Below are positions 51,684-60,615 of a DNA stretch of 64,000 nt, in pieces. How positions within the stretch are numbered: position 1 is the first letter of the stretch; each line of letters starts with the position of its first letter. Position numbers and translations under genes: made by a program. Origin of the DNA: Kribbella voronezhensis (GTDB lineage: Bacteria > Actinomycetota > Actinomycetes > Propionibacteriales > Kribbellaceae); contig NZ_SOCE01000001.1 in NCBI RefSeq assembly GCF_004365175.1, positions 1,971,154 through 2,035,153 of the forward strand. The letters are read 5' to 3'. The notes beneath the pieces are model-generated. The model was not told where the DNA came from. It was given only the letters and a program-made list of their open reading frames with translations, and did not search any database.

Positions 51684-52388
51684 ATGACTCTGGATCCGTC
51701 CGATGACCTGGCCGCGGTGATGACGGCCGCCGCGGCGGCGTTGAAGGCACCGATCGATCTGGGCAAGACGCTCGAGCATCTCTTGGCCAGCGTGGTCGAG
51801 ACGGTGCCGGGCGTCGATCAGGCGAGTTTGTCGATCACGACCCGGGACGGCCGTATCGAGACACTGGCGCCGACCGACGAGCGGGTGGTGCTGGCCGACA
51901 AACTGCAGTACCAGCTGCTCGAAGGCCCCTGCCTGGAAGCGGCACTGTCGGAACCGGTGGTCGAGACACCTGATCTCGCCGCCGACCCCCGCTGGCCGCA
52001 GTACGGACCGAAAGCCGCGGCGCTCGGTTTCGGCGCGCAGATCGCTTTCCAGTTCCGCGCCGAGCCGCACGTGCGCGGAGCGCTGAACCTGTACGCCGAC
52101 CAGCCACACAGCCTCGACTCCGACACCCGCGCTCTTGGCGCGCTGTTCGCGGGGCTGGTCGCCGTCGCGATGGGCTGGTCCCGCCAGGAAGACACCATGA
52201 ACCAGGCGCTGATCACCCGCAACGCGATCGGCCAGGCAGTCGGAATCGTGATGGAGCGCTACACGCTCAGCCCTGACCGCGCGTTCGCGTTCCTGGTGCG
52301 GACCTCCCAGGACAGCAACACCAAGCTCAGGACCGTCGCGGAAAGGATCGTCACCGACGTCATCACCAGAGCCGCGAACCAGAACTGA
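51684..52388 (+). CDS. GAF-ANTAR domain RNA-binding regulator
   Basis: A 234-residue two-domain protein. Residues about 25-160 form a GAF sensor domain (VVETVPGVDQASLSITTRDG, DPRWPQYGPKAAALGFGAQI); residues about 170-230 form an ANTAR domain with the conserved ALITRNAIGQAVGIVMERY and the following A-x-x-x-L region. ANTAR proteins bind paired hexanucleotide hairpins in nascent RNA and prevent transcription termination; no such target is obvious next to the gene. The ATG at MTLDPSDD has GAGGAG upstream. Confidence 0.9.
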   Translation: MTLDPSDDLAAVMTAAAAALKAPIDLGKTLEHLLASVVETVPGVDQASLSITTRDGRIETLAPTDERVVLADKLQYQLLEGPCLEAALSEPVVETPDLAADPRWPQYGPKAAALGFGAQIAFQFRAEPHVRGALNLYADQPHSLDSDTRALGALFAGLVAVAMGWSRQEDTMNQALITRNAIGQAVGIVMERYTLSPDRAFAFLVRTSQDSNTKLRTVAERIVTDVITRAANQN

Positions 52389-52408
52389 TCACGGCCCGGA
52401 CAGAGGCA

Positions 52409-52437
52409 GTCCCGGCGCTGCTTTTCAACGCCGGGAC
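52409..52437 (+). terminator. Terminator of the GAF-ANTAR gene
   Basis: GTCCCGGCG and CGCCGGGAC pair perfectly around an 11-base loop containing TTTT, 20 bases after the stop codon. The 200 bases from here to the convergent ACT gene show nothing else. Confidence 0.6.
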
Positions 52438-52637
52438 CTGGAGTCACCGAATCCTCGAGTACCCGATGCTCGTGTGGGGTCAGTGCCCCCTGGCGACACG
52501 TCGTACACCGACGCGTCGCCTATCCCAACTATCGCTTCGCCCTCGCCGGGCGTTACGGGCGTCGATGTGACACCGCCGTCTTCCACAGACGCGTCGCAGG
52601 TCACGAACAGCGCTCCGCCGCCGCCGGCGGATCTCCG

Positions 52638-53030
52638 TCAGACGGCTACGTGGTGGCCGGCTGCGCGTAGTACGTCGATGGCTTCGTCGAAACGGGCGGC
52701 CGGGACGAGTACGAGGTCTCCGTCGTAGCTCGCGGCGGTCCAGACCGGGAGATCGTTGGCGGCGAGCGGGGCGACGATCGCGCTCAGCATCCCCGTCGCT
52801 TCCGGATCGTGCGCGTCGTCGCCGTTCCAGAGCGCCACCCAACCGTCCTCGGCCGTGTCGTCGCGCCGCATCGCCGCGCCTCCGTCCGGACCGAGCACGA
52901 GCGCGAGCAGACCGGCTCCGGGGACGACCTGCCGTACGTCGGACACCCGCTCGAGCACGAAGCGGCCCTCGAGCACTCGCAGGTTCTGAATTCGAGCCCC
53001 GCCGGCTTTGTCGTCACCGTCATGAGCCAT
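52638..53030 (-). CDS. ACT domain protein (CASTOR/aspartokinase-like ACT)
   Basis: A 130-residue stand-alone protein with two ACT-like halves. The end, PVWTAASYDGDLVLVPAARF followed by DEAIDVLRAAGHHVAV, is the pattern seen in ACT_7/CASTOR-type proteins; ATGMLSAIVAPLAANDLPV is the ligand-binding strand-helix. Such proteins probably sense amino acids and have no catalytic domain. The ATG at MAHDGDD has GGAGG eight bases upstream; longer readings would run into tmRNA DNA and are rejected. It is the gene immediately downstream of ssrA, after its terminator. Confidence 0.8.
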   Translation of the reverse strand: MAHDGDDKAGGARIQNLRVLEGRFVLERVSDVRQVVPGAGLLALVLGPDGGAAMRRDDTAEDGWVALWNGDDAHDPEATGMLSAIVAPLAANDLPVWTAASYDGDLVLVPAARFDEAIDVLRAAGHHVAV

Positions 53031-53105
53031 TCGCAGATCCTCCGTCCTGGTGCCGATCTGCGCGTCATGCGCATCGGCTGATCGTAAACCGGTCGTGGAA
53101 CGAGA

Positions 53106-53140
53106 AAGTGCCTGGTCAAGATTGCTCTGACCAGGCACTT
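53106..53140 (-). terminator. Terminator of tmRNA
   Basis: AAGTGCCTGGTCA and TGACCAGGCACTT form a perfect 13-base-pair stem with a 9-base loop, 21 bases beyond the tmRNA 3' end on the minus strand. The flanking bases TCTCT extend partial pairing. Confidence 0.75.
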
Positions 53141-53160
53141 CTCTGTTCGACTCAAAGGGG

Positions 53161-53534
53161 TGGAGGTGGCGGGAATCGAACCCGCGTCCTTCAGCGTCGA
53201 CCCAAGACTTCTCCGGGCGCAGTCTGTTAGTCGCTTTTCTCGGCTCCAGCACTCCCACAGACAGGGTTGCTGACGAGCTCAGTCACTGTAAATGTCCCGC
53301 GTCAACCCCGTGACCGAGTTGACGAAGCAAGCTTCCTAGCTGAGGCCAGGAACCGGGTCGGAAGCAAACCCGGGCTGACCCACTTCATTGGCTCAGGCCG
53401 TCAGGCGGCGAGAGCGAAGTGACTGCGATTTGCATCGGCAGTTATTGGTTTCCAGAGATCGTTTACGAGATAACCCTGGATCCTCGGCCCGCTTCCCTTG
53501 GATCGTCCGTCCAAAGTCGAAACCGTTCACCCCC
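53161..53534 (-). ncRNA. ssrA: Transfer-messenger RNA (tmRNA)
   Basis: The 5' end GGGGGTGAACGGTTTCGACT and the 3' end with the TPsiC-like GGTTCGATTCCCGCCACCTCC pair as a 7-base-pair acceptor stem with an A discriminator; CCA is not fully encoded. The tag frame on the minus strand near 53400-53440 reads ADANRSHFALAA and stop, so the peptide ends in the ClpXP-type ALAA signal. Length is about 374 bases, normal for actinobacteria. It rescues stalled ribosomes with SmpB, encoded about 850 bases away on the same strand. Confidence 0.93.
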
Positions 53535-53620
53535 ATGTTGAGTTGTCAAACACCTGCGGCCGACCGCAGGTCACCCACACTACCAACTGCAACAAGCGGC
53601 CCGCATCTGGGATTCCCCGC

Positions 53621-54181
53621 TCAGCGGACGAGCCGCAGCGTGAACGGGTAGCGGAAGTCGGAGCCGAGCAGCGCCGCCAGACCGCCGATGCCGGTCAGCA
53701 CGAACCAGACCAGGCCGACCAACGGGAAGAGGAACCCGGTGAACCCCTGGGTCACCCCGGTCACGACCCCCAGCAGCGCGAAGGCCATCAGGGCGGTCAA
53801 CTGGAAGTTCAGCGCCTCGACGGCGTGCTTGCGGACGGCCGGATTCTCCTTGCCCGCGGTCGCGACGATCAACGCCGGGCCGACGAAGAAGGTGGGATAG
53901 CCGAGCCAGTGCGCGACCATCCCCATCCCCCGGCCCTGGCTGTCGCGTCGCTGCAGCGGTGCGGGCCGGGTGAAGGCGGCCGGTGCGTACGTCGGGACCG
54001 GGCGCGAGACCAGGCCGTTGAAGGTGCCGTTCAGCTCGGCCCGGGTCCGCGACTTCAACGCCAGTTCCAGCCTGGTGTCGAACTCGCCGTGATCCAGCCG
54101 GCCGTCGGCGTACATCTCTTGCAGAATCTCGACCGCGCGGTCCCGTTGGGCCGGCGTCACCAGCAGGTCTGAAGTGGACAT
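53621..54181 (-). CDS. DUF1707 plus DUF4870-like membrane protein
   Basis: A 186-residue protein. Residues about 5-60 are a DUF1707 domain (VTPAQRDRAVEILQEMYADG then RLDHGEFDTRLELALKSRT); residues about 95-180 form a DUF4870-like membrane domain with four short helices and the typical KHAVEALNFQLTALMAFALL. The start at MSTSDLLV has GGGAGAG upstream. The function of both domains is unknown. It lies between smpB and ssrA, separated from smpB by a 52-base tandem repeat. Confidence 0.85.
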   Translation of the reverse strand: MSTSDLLVTPAQRDRAVEILQEMYADGRLDHGEFDTRLELALKSRTRAELNGTFNGLVSRPVPTYAPAAFTRPAPLQRRDSQGRGMGMVAHWLGYPTFFVGPALIVATAGKENPAVRKHAVEALNFQLTALMAFALLGVVTGVTQGFTGFLFPLVGLVWFVLTGIGGLAALLGSDFRYPFTLRLVR

Positions 54182-54241
54182 GCATCCACTCTCCCGCCCC
54201 GACACCCCTCACCCCATCGGGTGCAGCCCGGACCAGCCCCT

Positions 54242-54373
54242 GAGCGGACCCCAACTACAGACAAAACCAGAAGGGAAGAAAGGCGCTGTGGTCGAGCGGA
54301 CCCCAACTACAAACAAAACCAGAAGGGAAGGAAGGCGCTGTGGTCGAGCGGACCCAACCACAAACCCAACAAA
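54242..54373. repeat. 52-bp tandem repeat, about 2.5 copies
   Basis: Units start at 54242, 54294 and (partial) 54346, each beginning GAGCGGACCC. The first two differ at only two bases and contain CAGAAGGGAAG and AAGGCGCTGTGGTC. They lie just downstream of smpB on its transcript. No open frame or known motif explains them; purine-rich on the plus strand, they would be pyrimidine-rich in the smpB mRNA tail. Confidence 0.85.
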
Positions 54374-54384
54374 GTGAGTAAGGG

Positions 54385-54855
54385 TCAGCGGCGGGTGCGG
54401 TCTGACAGGGCTCGTTGGGCTTCGCGGCTGGCTTGGCGTTCGGCCAGGGCGTGGCGTTTGTCGTAGTCCTTCTTGCCCCGGCCGGTCGCGAGCTCGACCT
54501 TCGCGTAGCCGTCCTTGAAGTACAGCGACAGCGGGATCAGCGAGACACCCTGCTGCTCGACCGCCTTGATCAGCTTCTCGAGTTCGTCCTTGTGCAGCAG
54601 CAGTTTGCGCGTCCGCCGCGGCTCGTGGTTGGTCCAGGTGCCGTGCGTGTACTCCGGGATGTGCATCCCCTGCAGCCACAGCTCGCGACCGCGGACGGCG
54701 GCGAACGCGTCGACGAGGGAGGCCCGGCCCAGCCGCAGGGACTTCACCTCGGTCCCGGTCAGCACGAGTCCGGCCTCCACCACGTCGTCGATGTGGTAGT
54801 CGTGTCGCGCCTTACGATTCTGCGCGATCGGTTTGTGGCCGGTCTGTTTCACCAT
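54385..54855 (-). CDS. smpB: SsrA-binding protein SmpB
   Basis: A 156-residue Smp[21 protein letters not shown] and [20 protein letters not shown] are invariant parts of its oligonucleotide-binding barrel, and the C-terminal tail [20 protein letters not shown] is the segment that enters the empty mRNA channel of stalled ribosomes. It delivers alanyl-tmRNA for trans-translation. It follows the M23 peptidase gene by 21 bases and belongs to the ftsE-ftsX-M23-smpB run, the conserved actinobacterial order. Confidence 0.97.
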   Translation of the reverse strand: MVKQTGHKPIAQNRKARHDYHIDDVVEAGLVLTGTEVKSLRLGRASLVDAFAAVRGRELWLQGMHIPEYTHGTWTNHEPRRTRKLLLHKDELEKLIKAVEQQGVSLIPLSLYFKDGYAKVELATGRGKKDYDKRHALAERQASREAQRALSDRTRR

Positions 54856-54876
54856 CCGACCAGTATCTCAGAACTC

Positions 54877-56319
54877 CTACAACCACTTCATCGGGTTAAC
54901 CACCCGCCCGTCCTGGTAGACCATGAAGTGCAGGTGGCAGCCGGTCGAGTAGCCGGTGGTGCCGACGTACCCGATCACCTGGCCCTTCGAGACGTGCTGG
55001 CCGACCCGGACCTTGTAGCGGGACAAGTGGTTGTACACGGTGGTGATCGAGGAACCCCGCATCACCCCGTTGGACAGGAACAACCGGTTGCCGTAGCCAC
55101 CGTTGTAGTAACGGTCGGTGACCACTCCGCTCGCGGCAGCATGGATCGGCGTACCGCAGCCGGCGCCGAAGTCCGTGCCGTCGTGCAGCTTCCAGACGTG
55201 CAGGATCGGGTGGAAGCGCATCCCGTACGGCGAAGTGATGTAGGTGTCGATCGGGAAGCTCAGGCCCGACGAGCTGCCCGGGTCGTCCGGGATGTTCCGC
55301 GGCGGCCGGTGCTCCTTCTTCGCCTTCGCCCGTTCGGCCGCCTCGCGCGCCGCCTTCCGCCGGGCTGCCGCGGCCTTCTCGGCGCGGGCGCGGGCGATCA
55401 GGATCTGCTCGACCCGGGTCCGTTCACTGACCAGCGCGTTGTACTGCGCGAGCTCGGTGTTCTTCTCTTTCTCGGCGGCCTGTTGCGCGGTCAGCCTGGT
55501 GGCCGCGACCTTGGCCGCCTCGGCCTTGTCCGCCGCCACCTGCAGCGTCAGCGCGGTGACCTCCTTGACGGTCCGCGCCGCCTCGGCGCGCTGGGCGGCG
55601 ACCGCCTGCTCGGCCGCCTGGACCTTGACCCGCTTGTTCGCGAGCTGGGCCTGGGCGTTGTTCAGGTTGGTGATCGCGTTGCCCTGAATGCCGAACACGT
55701 TGCGCTGAACCTGCATGCCAGTGGCCAGGTCCGCCGGCGAGGCCCCCCGCAGGACGATGCTCAGCCCGACCAGGCTGTTCTGCTGCTGGTACGCCGAGCG
55801 GACCGCACGACCGGCGACCGCTTTCTTTGCGTCGAGCAACTGCTCGCCCGCGGTGACTTCGTCCATCGCCGTCTGGAGCGCCAGTTCGGCAGCCTTGAGC
55901 TTGCTGGCGGCAACGAGGTCGGCGGCCTTCGCGGCAGCCAGTTTCCCTTGCGCCGCGGCGTACTTCACCTGCACGGCCTGGTACTGCGCCTCGGCCTGGC
56001 TGTACGCGGCAACGGACTTCGCCAGCTGGTCGGATGCCTCGTTCAGCTCGCCGCGCTGGGTCTGGATCTGCGAATCGAGCTGCTTCTTCTTCGCGGCGGG
56101 GTCCGGCGGATCTGCCTGGGCAGCCGGGACCGCCGCCAGAACTCCGGCGGACAGGGACAGGACAACGCAGCAAGCGGCGATGACCGTCTGCCGGCCGGGC
56201 GGGCCGCCCAGGCGTCGCCTGAGGAACCGTCCGTCCGGTACGACGGTGGCGCCGATGCTGTCGTCTCGCTTGATGCTCCCCCGCTTGCGCGGGTTCGCAC
56301 CGGGGAAGTGCGGGACCAC
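54877..56319 (-). CDS. Coiled-coil M23 peptidoglycan endopeptidase
   Basis: A 480-residue exported cell-wall hydrolase. A membrane/signal helix (TVIAACCVVLSLSAGVLAAV, residues about 45-65) is followed by a long Ala/Gln/Lys coiled coil (about 75-330) and an M23 domain with SPYGMRFHPILHVWKLHDGT, the zinc ligands H and D in LHDGTDFGAGCGTP and HLHFMVY near the end. The architecture is like EnvC or PcsB, whose coiled coils bind FtsX, and the gene lies just after ftsX, so activation by FtsEX during division is a strong inference. The GTG start has AAGGGG upstream. A hairpin separates it from ftsX. Confidence 0.9.
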   Translation of the reverse strand: MVPHFPGANPRKRGSIKRDDSIGATVVPDGRFLRRRLGGPPGRQTVIAACCVVLSLSAGVLAAVPAAQADPPDPAAKKKQLDSQIQTQRGELNEASDQLAKSVAAYSQAEAQYQAVQVKYAAAQGKLAAAKAADLVAASKLKAAELALQTAMDEVTAGEQLLDAKKAVAGRAVRSAYQQQNSLVGLSIVLRGASPADLATGMQVQRNVFGIQGNAITNLNNAQAQLANKRVKVQAAEQAVAAQRAEAARTVKEVTALTLQVAADKAEAAKVAATRLTAQQAAEKEKNTELAQYNALVSERTRVEQILIARARAEKAAAARRKAAREAAERAKAKKEHRPPRNIPDDPGSSSGLSFPIDTYITSPYGMRFHPILHVWKLHDGTDFGAGCGTPIHAAASGVVTDRYYNGGYGNRLFLSNGVMRGSSITTVYNHLSRYKVRVGQHVSKGQVIGYVGTTGYSTGCHLHFMVYQDGRVVNPMKWL

Positions 56320-56332
56320 AGTCGACCCCTTG

Positions 56333-56369
56333 CTATGGGTGCTGGTGACTTACTTGTCACCGACCATAG
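56333..56369 (-). terminator. Stem-loop between ftsX and the M23 gene
   Basis: GGTGAC-TTACTT-GTCACC is a perfect 6-base-pair core, extended by CTATGG and CCATAG at the outside with a small internal loop. In the 60-base gap it could be a partial terminator or processing site that lowers M23 expression relative to ftsEX. Confidence 0.45.
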
Positions 56370-56379
56370 GTCACGCGGG

Positions 56380-57291
56380 TCAGACTTTGAGGTATTTCCG
56401 CGTTGTCAGGAATGTCGGGACCACGGCGAGCACCAGGCCGACGACCACCATGATGAGCGTGGCCTGGAAGGTCTCGGAGGCTCCGACCCACTGCCAGACC
56501 CGGAACGTCTCCTGGGCCCGCTGCATGACGACGAAGTACACCCCGACCCAGAGGGTGCCGCAGGCAAGGACCGCGCCGATCAGGGCGGCCAGCACCGCCT
56601 CCAGCAGGAACGGCAACTGGATGTAGAAGTTCGAGGCGCCCACCAGGCGCATGATGCCGATCTCCCGCCGTCGCGCGTACGCCGCCAGGCGGATCGTGTT
56701 CGAGATCTGCATCAGTGCGGCGATCAGCAGCAACCCGGCCGCGATCAGCGCGCCGAACTGCAATCCGTTCAGCGCCTTGAAGAGTGGATCCAGATACTGT
56801 CTGAGGTCCTGGACGGTGTCGACGCCGGGGAGACCGGAGACCGCGCTGACCAGGTTCTGATAGCGCTGGGGATCCTTCAGTTTGACCCGGAAGGACTCCT
56901 GCATCTGGTCCTCGGTGACCGTGCTGACGATCGGCGAGTCCTTGTACAGCTTCTTGAACTGGTCGAAGGCTTCCTTCTTGGTCTCCCCGAAGACCCCCTC
57001 CGGCGCGGTGTCCGGGCTGGACTCGATCACCTGCTTGATCCGGTTCTTCTGCTCCGTGGTGACCTCGGTCCCCGAGCAGCCGCGGCCGCCGGAGTCCTTG
57101 GTGCAGAGGAAGACCGAGATCTGGATCTTGTCGTACCAGTTGCCCTTCATCAGGTCGACCTGCTCGCGGGCGAGCAGCGCGCTGCCGAACAGCGACAGCG
57201 ACACCCAGATGGTGACGACGACCGCGATCGTCATCGACAGGTTCCGCTTCAGCCCGATACCGAGGTCGGCGAGGATGTAGTTCAAGCGCAT
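56380..57291 (-). CDS. ftsX: Cell division protein FtsX
   Basis: A 303-residue FtsX. MRLNYILADLGIGLKRNLSM leads into helix 1; an extracellular domain (about residues 45-170, containing a Cys pair in FLCTKDSGGRGCSGTE) follows, then three more helices with the conserved loop LAAYARRREIGIMRLVGASN. The start at MRLNYIL is the conserved one; a longer upstream reading is rejected. FtsX couples ATP hydrolysis by FtsE to activation of a wall hydrolase, very likely the M23 protein encoded next. Confidence 0.95.
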   Translation of the reverse strand: MRLNYILADLGIGLKRNLSMTIAVVVTIWVSLSLFGSALLAREQVDLMKGNWYDKIQISVFLCTKDSGGRGCSGTEVTTEQKNRIKQVIESSPDTAPEGVFGETKKEAFDQFKKLYKDSPIVSTVTEDQMQESFRVKLKDPQRYQNLVSAVSGLPGVDTVQDLRQYLDPLFKALNGLQFGALIAAGLLLIAALMQISNTIRLAAYARRREIGIMRLVGASNFYIQLPFLLEAVLAALIGAVLACGTLWVGVYFVVMQRAQETFRVWQWVGASETFQATLIMVVVGLVLAVVPTFLTTRKYLKV

Positions 57292-57343
57292 AACAGTTGA
57301 GTCCGTAACGTCGTAGGTCGGGATACCAGGGAATGCAGCTGCC

Positions 57344-58033
<690 letters not shown>

Positions 58034-58219
58034 GGGATTGTCCGGCCGTGGTCGGGAACAGGGAGCAGCGTAGTGGTCACCACGAGGGCACCGTACGCCA
58101 CCGGAGCGGCCGTCGATCAGTGTAGGTGCTCCACGGCGTGCCGCCCGACTCGGCGGCGGCGAGCGTACGCAGTACGGACGGGAGGCGGTACGGCGTCCGT
58201 GCTGGGCGCTACGGCGTGG

Positions 58220-58366
58220 TCAGCCGGGGGTCGGCTCGGGGCGGGCGGTGGCGATGCGGGCGAGGCCGGGCTCGGGTTTGCGGCCGGCCTTGCGGGCCGC
58301 CTCGACGTGCAGCCGGGCCAGCTCGACGGCCTGCCGGGAGACCTTGACGGTCTTCTTCTCACTCAT
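58220..58366 (-). CDS. Small basic protein (48 aa) coupled to upstream gene
   Basis: A 48-residue frame, MSEKKTVKVSRQAVELARLH onward, rich in Lys, Arg and Ala and ending ARPEPTPG. Its ATG follows GGAGGCGCCG and overlaps the stop of the 127-residue gene by 8 bases, a coupling that supports it being real. The VSRQAVELARLHVEAARKAG segment should be an amphipathic helix. No family is recognised. Confidence 0.6.
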   Translation of the reverse strand: MSEKKTVKVSRQAVELARLHVEAARKAGRKPEPGLARIATARPEPTPG

Positions 58367-58742
58367 CGGCGCCTCCCTCGACAATCTCGGTGTTCGCGTC
58401 CGCGATTTCAGCGTACGCGGCCGGGCCGACGCGGTCGATCGCTACCGCCGCGGTCAGCGCGGCGACCAGGTCGTAGTCCTCGGGCTGTAACAGTTCCGAC
58501 CTCATCAGTGAGCGCAGCGTCACCACGCCGGCATCCGTGCCGGCCTCGTCGCCCTCGAGGATCTGCTCGACCGCCCAGCGCACCATCCGCATCGTCTCCT
58601 CGCGGTGCCGCCAGGTGTCCAGCTCGCGATCGGACTTGCGGGTCAGGTACGACCCCAGCGCGACGCCACCGAGGGCCAGCACCGGGCTCAACCCGGCCAT
58701 CACCACACCCACCACCGAGATCCAGGTCGGAATCACAAACAC
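58359..58742 (-). CDS. Single-span membrane protein (127 aa)
   Basis: A 127-residue protein with one N-terminal helix (ISVVGVVMAGLSPVLALGGV) followed by a basic stop-transfer (YLTRKSDRELDTWRHREETM) and a soluble, acidic, helical C-terminus. Small membrane proteins of this shape are common and uncharacterised. The GTG start is chosen because translation from it gives the hydrophobic helix near the N-terminus; an internal GTG two codons on is possible. Coupled to the 48-residue gene downstream. Confidence 0.65.
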   Translation of the reverse strand: MFVIPTWISVVGVVMAGLSPVLALGGVALGSYLTRKSDRELDTWRHREETMRMVRWAVEQILEGDEAGTDAGVVTLRSLMRSELLQPEDYDLVAALTAAVAIDRVGPAAYAEIADANTEIVEGGADE

Positions 58743-58844
58743 ACCCCAGAACTCATTCGTGTTCTCCCAATTCCATGGTGATGACCGGTCGATGATGCTA
58801 CGAAGGACAGCACATCACCAGCCACCGACAAGGAGCAGCCGACG

Positions 58845-59894
58845 ATGATGGACGAGCCGGACTGCTACGACGTGTTCGTGCAGGGCACGGTGTTTCTCGA
58901 CATCGTGCTGACCGGTCTGGAGTCCGCCCCGACCACCGGAACCGAGATCTTCGCCGAGGGAATGGGCTCGTGTCCCGGCGGCGTCGCCAACTTCGCCATC
59001 GCCGCCAGCCGGCTCGGCCTGCGCAGCGGGCTGGCCGCCGTCTTCGGCGACGACGTGTACGCCGACTTCTGCTGGCGGACGCTGGCCGACCAGGAGGGTG
59101 TCGACCTGTCGCACTCCCGGCGGATCGGGCACTGGCACTCCCCGGTCACCGTCTCGATGTCGATCGACCGGGACCGCGCGATGGTCACCCATGCCCATGA
59201 AGCGCCGGGCGATCCGAGCAAGCTGGTCGGGCCGGGCCTGCGGACGAAGTCGGCGATCGTGCCGGTCGCCGAGGAACTGCCCAGTTGGACGGCCGAAGCG
59301 CGCCAGTCCGGCGCACTGCTGTTCGGTGACGTCGGCTGGGATCCGACCGACGCCTGGTCGCCCGCTGTCCTCGACGTACTGGAAGGCTTCCACGCCTTCA
59401 CGCCGAACGCGGGCGAGGCGATGGCCTACACCCGGACCGACACCCCGAAGGCGGCGCTGCACAAGCTCGCGGACAGGGTCCCGCTCGCCGTCGTGACGAA
59501 CGGCGCCGACGGCGTACTGGCGATCGATTCGACGACCGGCGAGGAGGAGCAGGTTCCGGCGTTGCCGGTCCGGTCGTACGACCCGACGGGCGCGGGCGAC
59601 GTCTTCCTGGCGTCGCTGGTGCTCGGCACCCTTCGCGGCTGGCCACTCGCGCACCGGCTCGCCTTCGGGAACCTGTGCGCGGGCCTGTCGGTCCAGCACT
59701 TCGGCGGTTCCCTGGCGGCACCGGGCTGGGGCGACATCATCGACTGGGTCCGCGACCACAGCCGGCACCGCCCCGGCGGCGTCGACCCCGAGATCCTGCG
59801 CCACTACACCTTCATCGGCGATGTGCTGCCCGCCGGCCCGGTCCCGATCGTCCGCCGCGCCGGCGCCACCATCGCCCGGCTTTCGGACGCCTGA
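58845..59894 (+). CDS. PfkB family carbohydrate kinase
   Basis: A 349-residue ribokinase-fold sugar kinase. The N-terminal region has GTVFLDIVLTGLESAP and the glycine-rich GSCPGGVANFAIAASRLGLR; the C-terminal catalytic signature is YDPTGAGDVFLASLVLG near residue 245, with the catalytic Asp. It phosphorylates a sugar, nucleoside or sugar acid using ATP in the cytosol. The substrate is unclear; the third importer operon begins 700 bases downstream but is separated by a secreted-protein gene and a terminator. Confidence 0.9.
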   Translation: MMDEPDCYDVFVQGTVFLDIVLTGLESAPTTGTEIFAEGMGSCPGGVANFAIAASRLGLRSGLAAVFGDDVYADFCWRTLADQEGVDLSHSRRIGHWHSPVTVSMSIDRDRAMVTHAHEAPGDPSKLVGPGLRTKSAIVPVAEELPSWTAEARQSGALLFGDVGWDPTDAWSPAVLDVLEGFHAFTPNAGEAMAYTRTDTPKAALHKLADRVPLAVVTNGADGVLAIDSTTGEEEQVPALPVRSYDPTGAGDVFLASLVLGTLRGWPLAHRLAFGNLCAGLSVQHFGGSLAAPGWGDIIDWVRDHSRHRPGGVDPEILRHYTFIGDVLPAGPVPIVRRAGATIARLSDA

Positions 59895-60044
59895 GAGGCG
59901 CTGGAATCCCGGCTCGGGACCATTGTGAAAAGCAATCGTTTGAGCAAAAGATTTGGTGAGAAATCTTCTGCAGAGCCCTGTTCTTCGACCGCTTCTCCCG
60001 GCTACTGTCTCGGCGACCGCCCCTCGACTACGGGAGAGAACCGA

Positions 60045-60428
60045 ATGAGTACTCCGAGTAGCATGCGCCGCCTCGTCACCGCAGCAGTCAGTCTGCCGCT
60101 GCTGGCCGGTGGCTTCGTCGCCCTGAACGCCACGTCGGCCAGCGCCGACTGCGGCAGCCACCCCGCGTGGCAGAACCTGAGCTCCGGCGCCGGCAGGGTC
60201 ACCAACTCCTCGCCGATCCGCACCGGTCCGTACCAGTCCTGCGACGTGGTTCCGAACGGCCAGGTCGGTACTTCGAAGGATCTCTTCTACCACTGCTGGG
60301 TCCTGAACAGAGAAGGCAACAAGTGGACCCATGTCCGGGTCGCCAACACCACCATCGAAGGCTGGATGTACAACGGCAATCTGAACGACGGCGGCAGCAC
60401 CGCCCCGTCCAACCAGTGCACGGCCTGA
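60045..60428 (+). CDS. Small secreted SH3-like protein
   Basis: A 127-residue exported protein. The signal peptide MRRLVTAAVSLPLLAGGFVA ends near SASA, and the mature 95 residues (DCGSHPAWQNLSSGAGRVTN, then QSCDVVPNGQVGTSKDLFYH and a WTHVRVANTTIEGWMY repeat) resemble a bacterial SH3 domain with Cys residues that could pair. The ATG at MSTPSSM has GGGAGAG upstream. Such small secreted SH3-like proteins are abundant in actinomycetes and may bind wall glycans or peptides; function unproven. A strong terminator follows. Confidence 0.75.
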   Translation: MSTPSSMRRLVTAAVSLPLLAGGFVALNATSASADCGSHPAWQNLSSGAGRVTNSSPIRTGPYQSCDVVPNGQVGTSKDLFYHCWVLNREGNKWTHVRVANTTIEGWMYNGNLNDGGSTAPSNQCTA

Positions 60429-60440
60429 GATAACCCCATC

Positions 60441-60481
60441 GACGCCCGGTACCAGGAATTGCTCTCCTGGTGCCGGGCGTC
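60441..60481 (+). terminator. Terminator of the SH3-like protein gene
   Basis: GACGCCCGGTACCAGGA and TCCTGGTGCCGGGCGTC form a 17-base-pair stem with one G-T pair and a 7-base loop, 12 bases after the stop codon. Confidence 0.8.
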
Positions 60482-60615
60482 AGCAGGTCCTGGCCCCCTC
60501 CGTTCCCGGGCCGTTTCCAGGGGATGGAAATGGGGACCGGAGAGCCCTCTTCGGTCGTAGGGTCGGGGAGGGCGCGCGGTGGTCGGGCCGCGCCGGAGGA
60601 GTGGAGGTCGGCGAG

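Noticed and set aside
53498..54172. Plus-strand open frame over the tmRNA start and DUF1707 gene
   Set aside because: The tmRNA and the DUF1707/DUF4870 protein explain this DNA; the frame has no recognisable domain.
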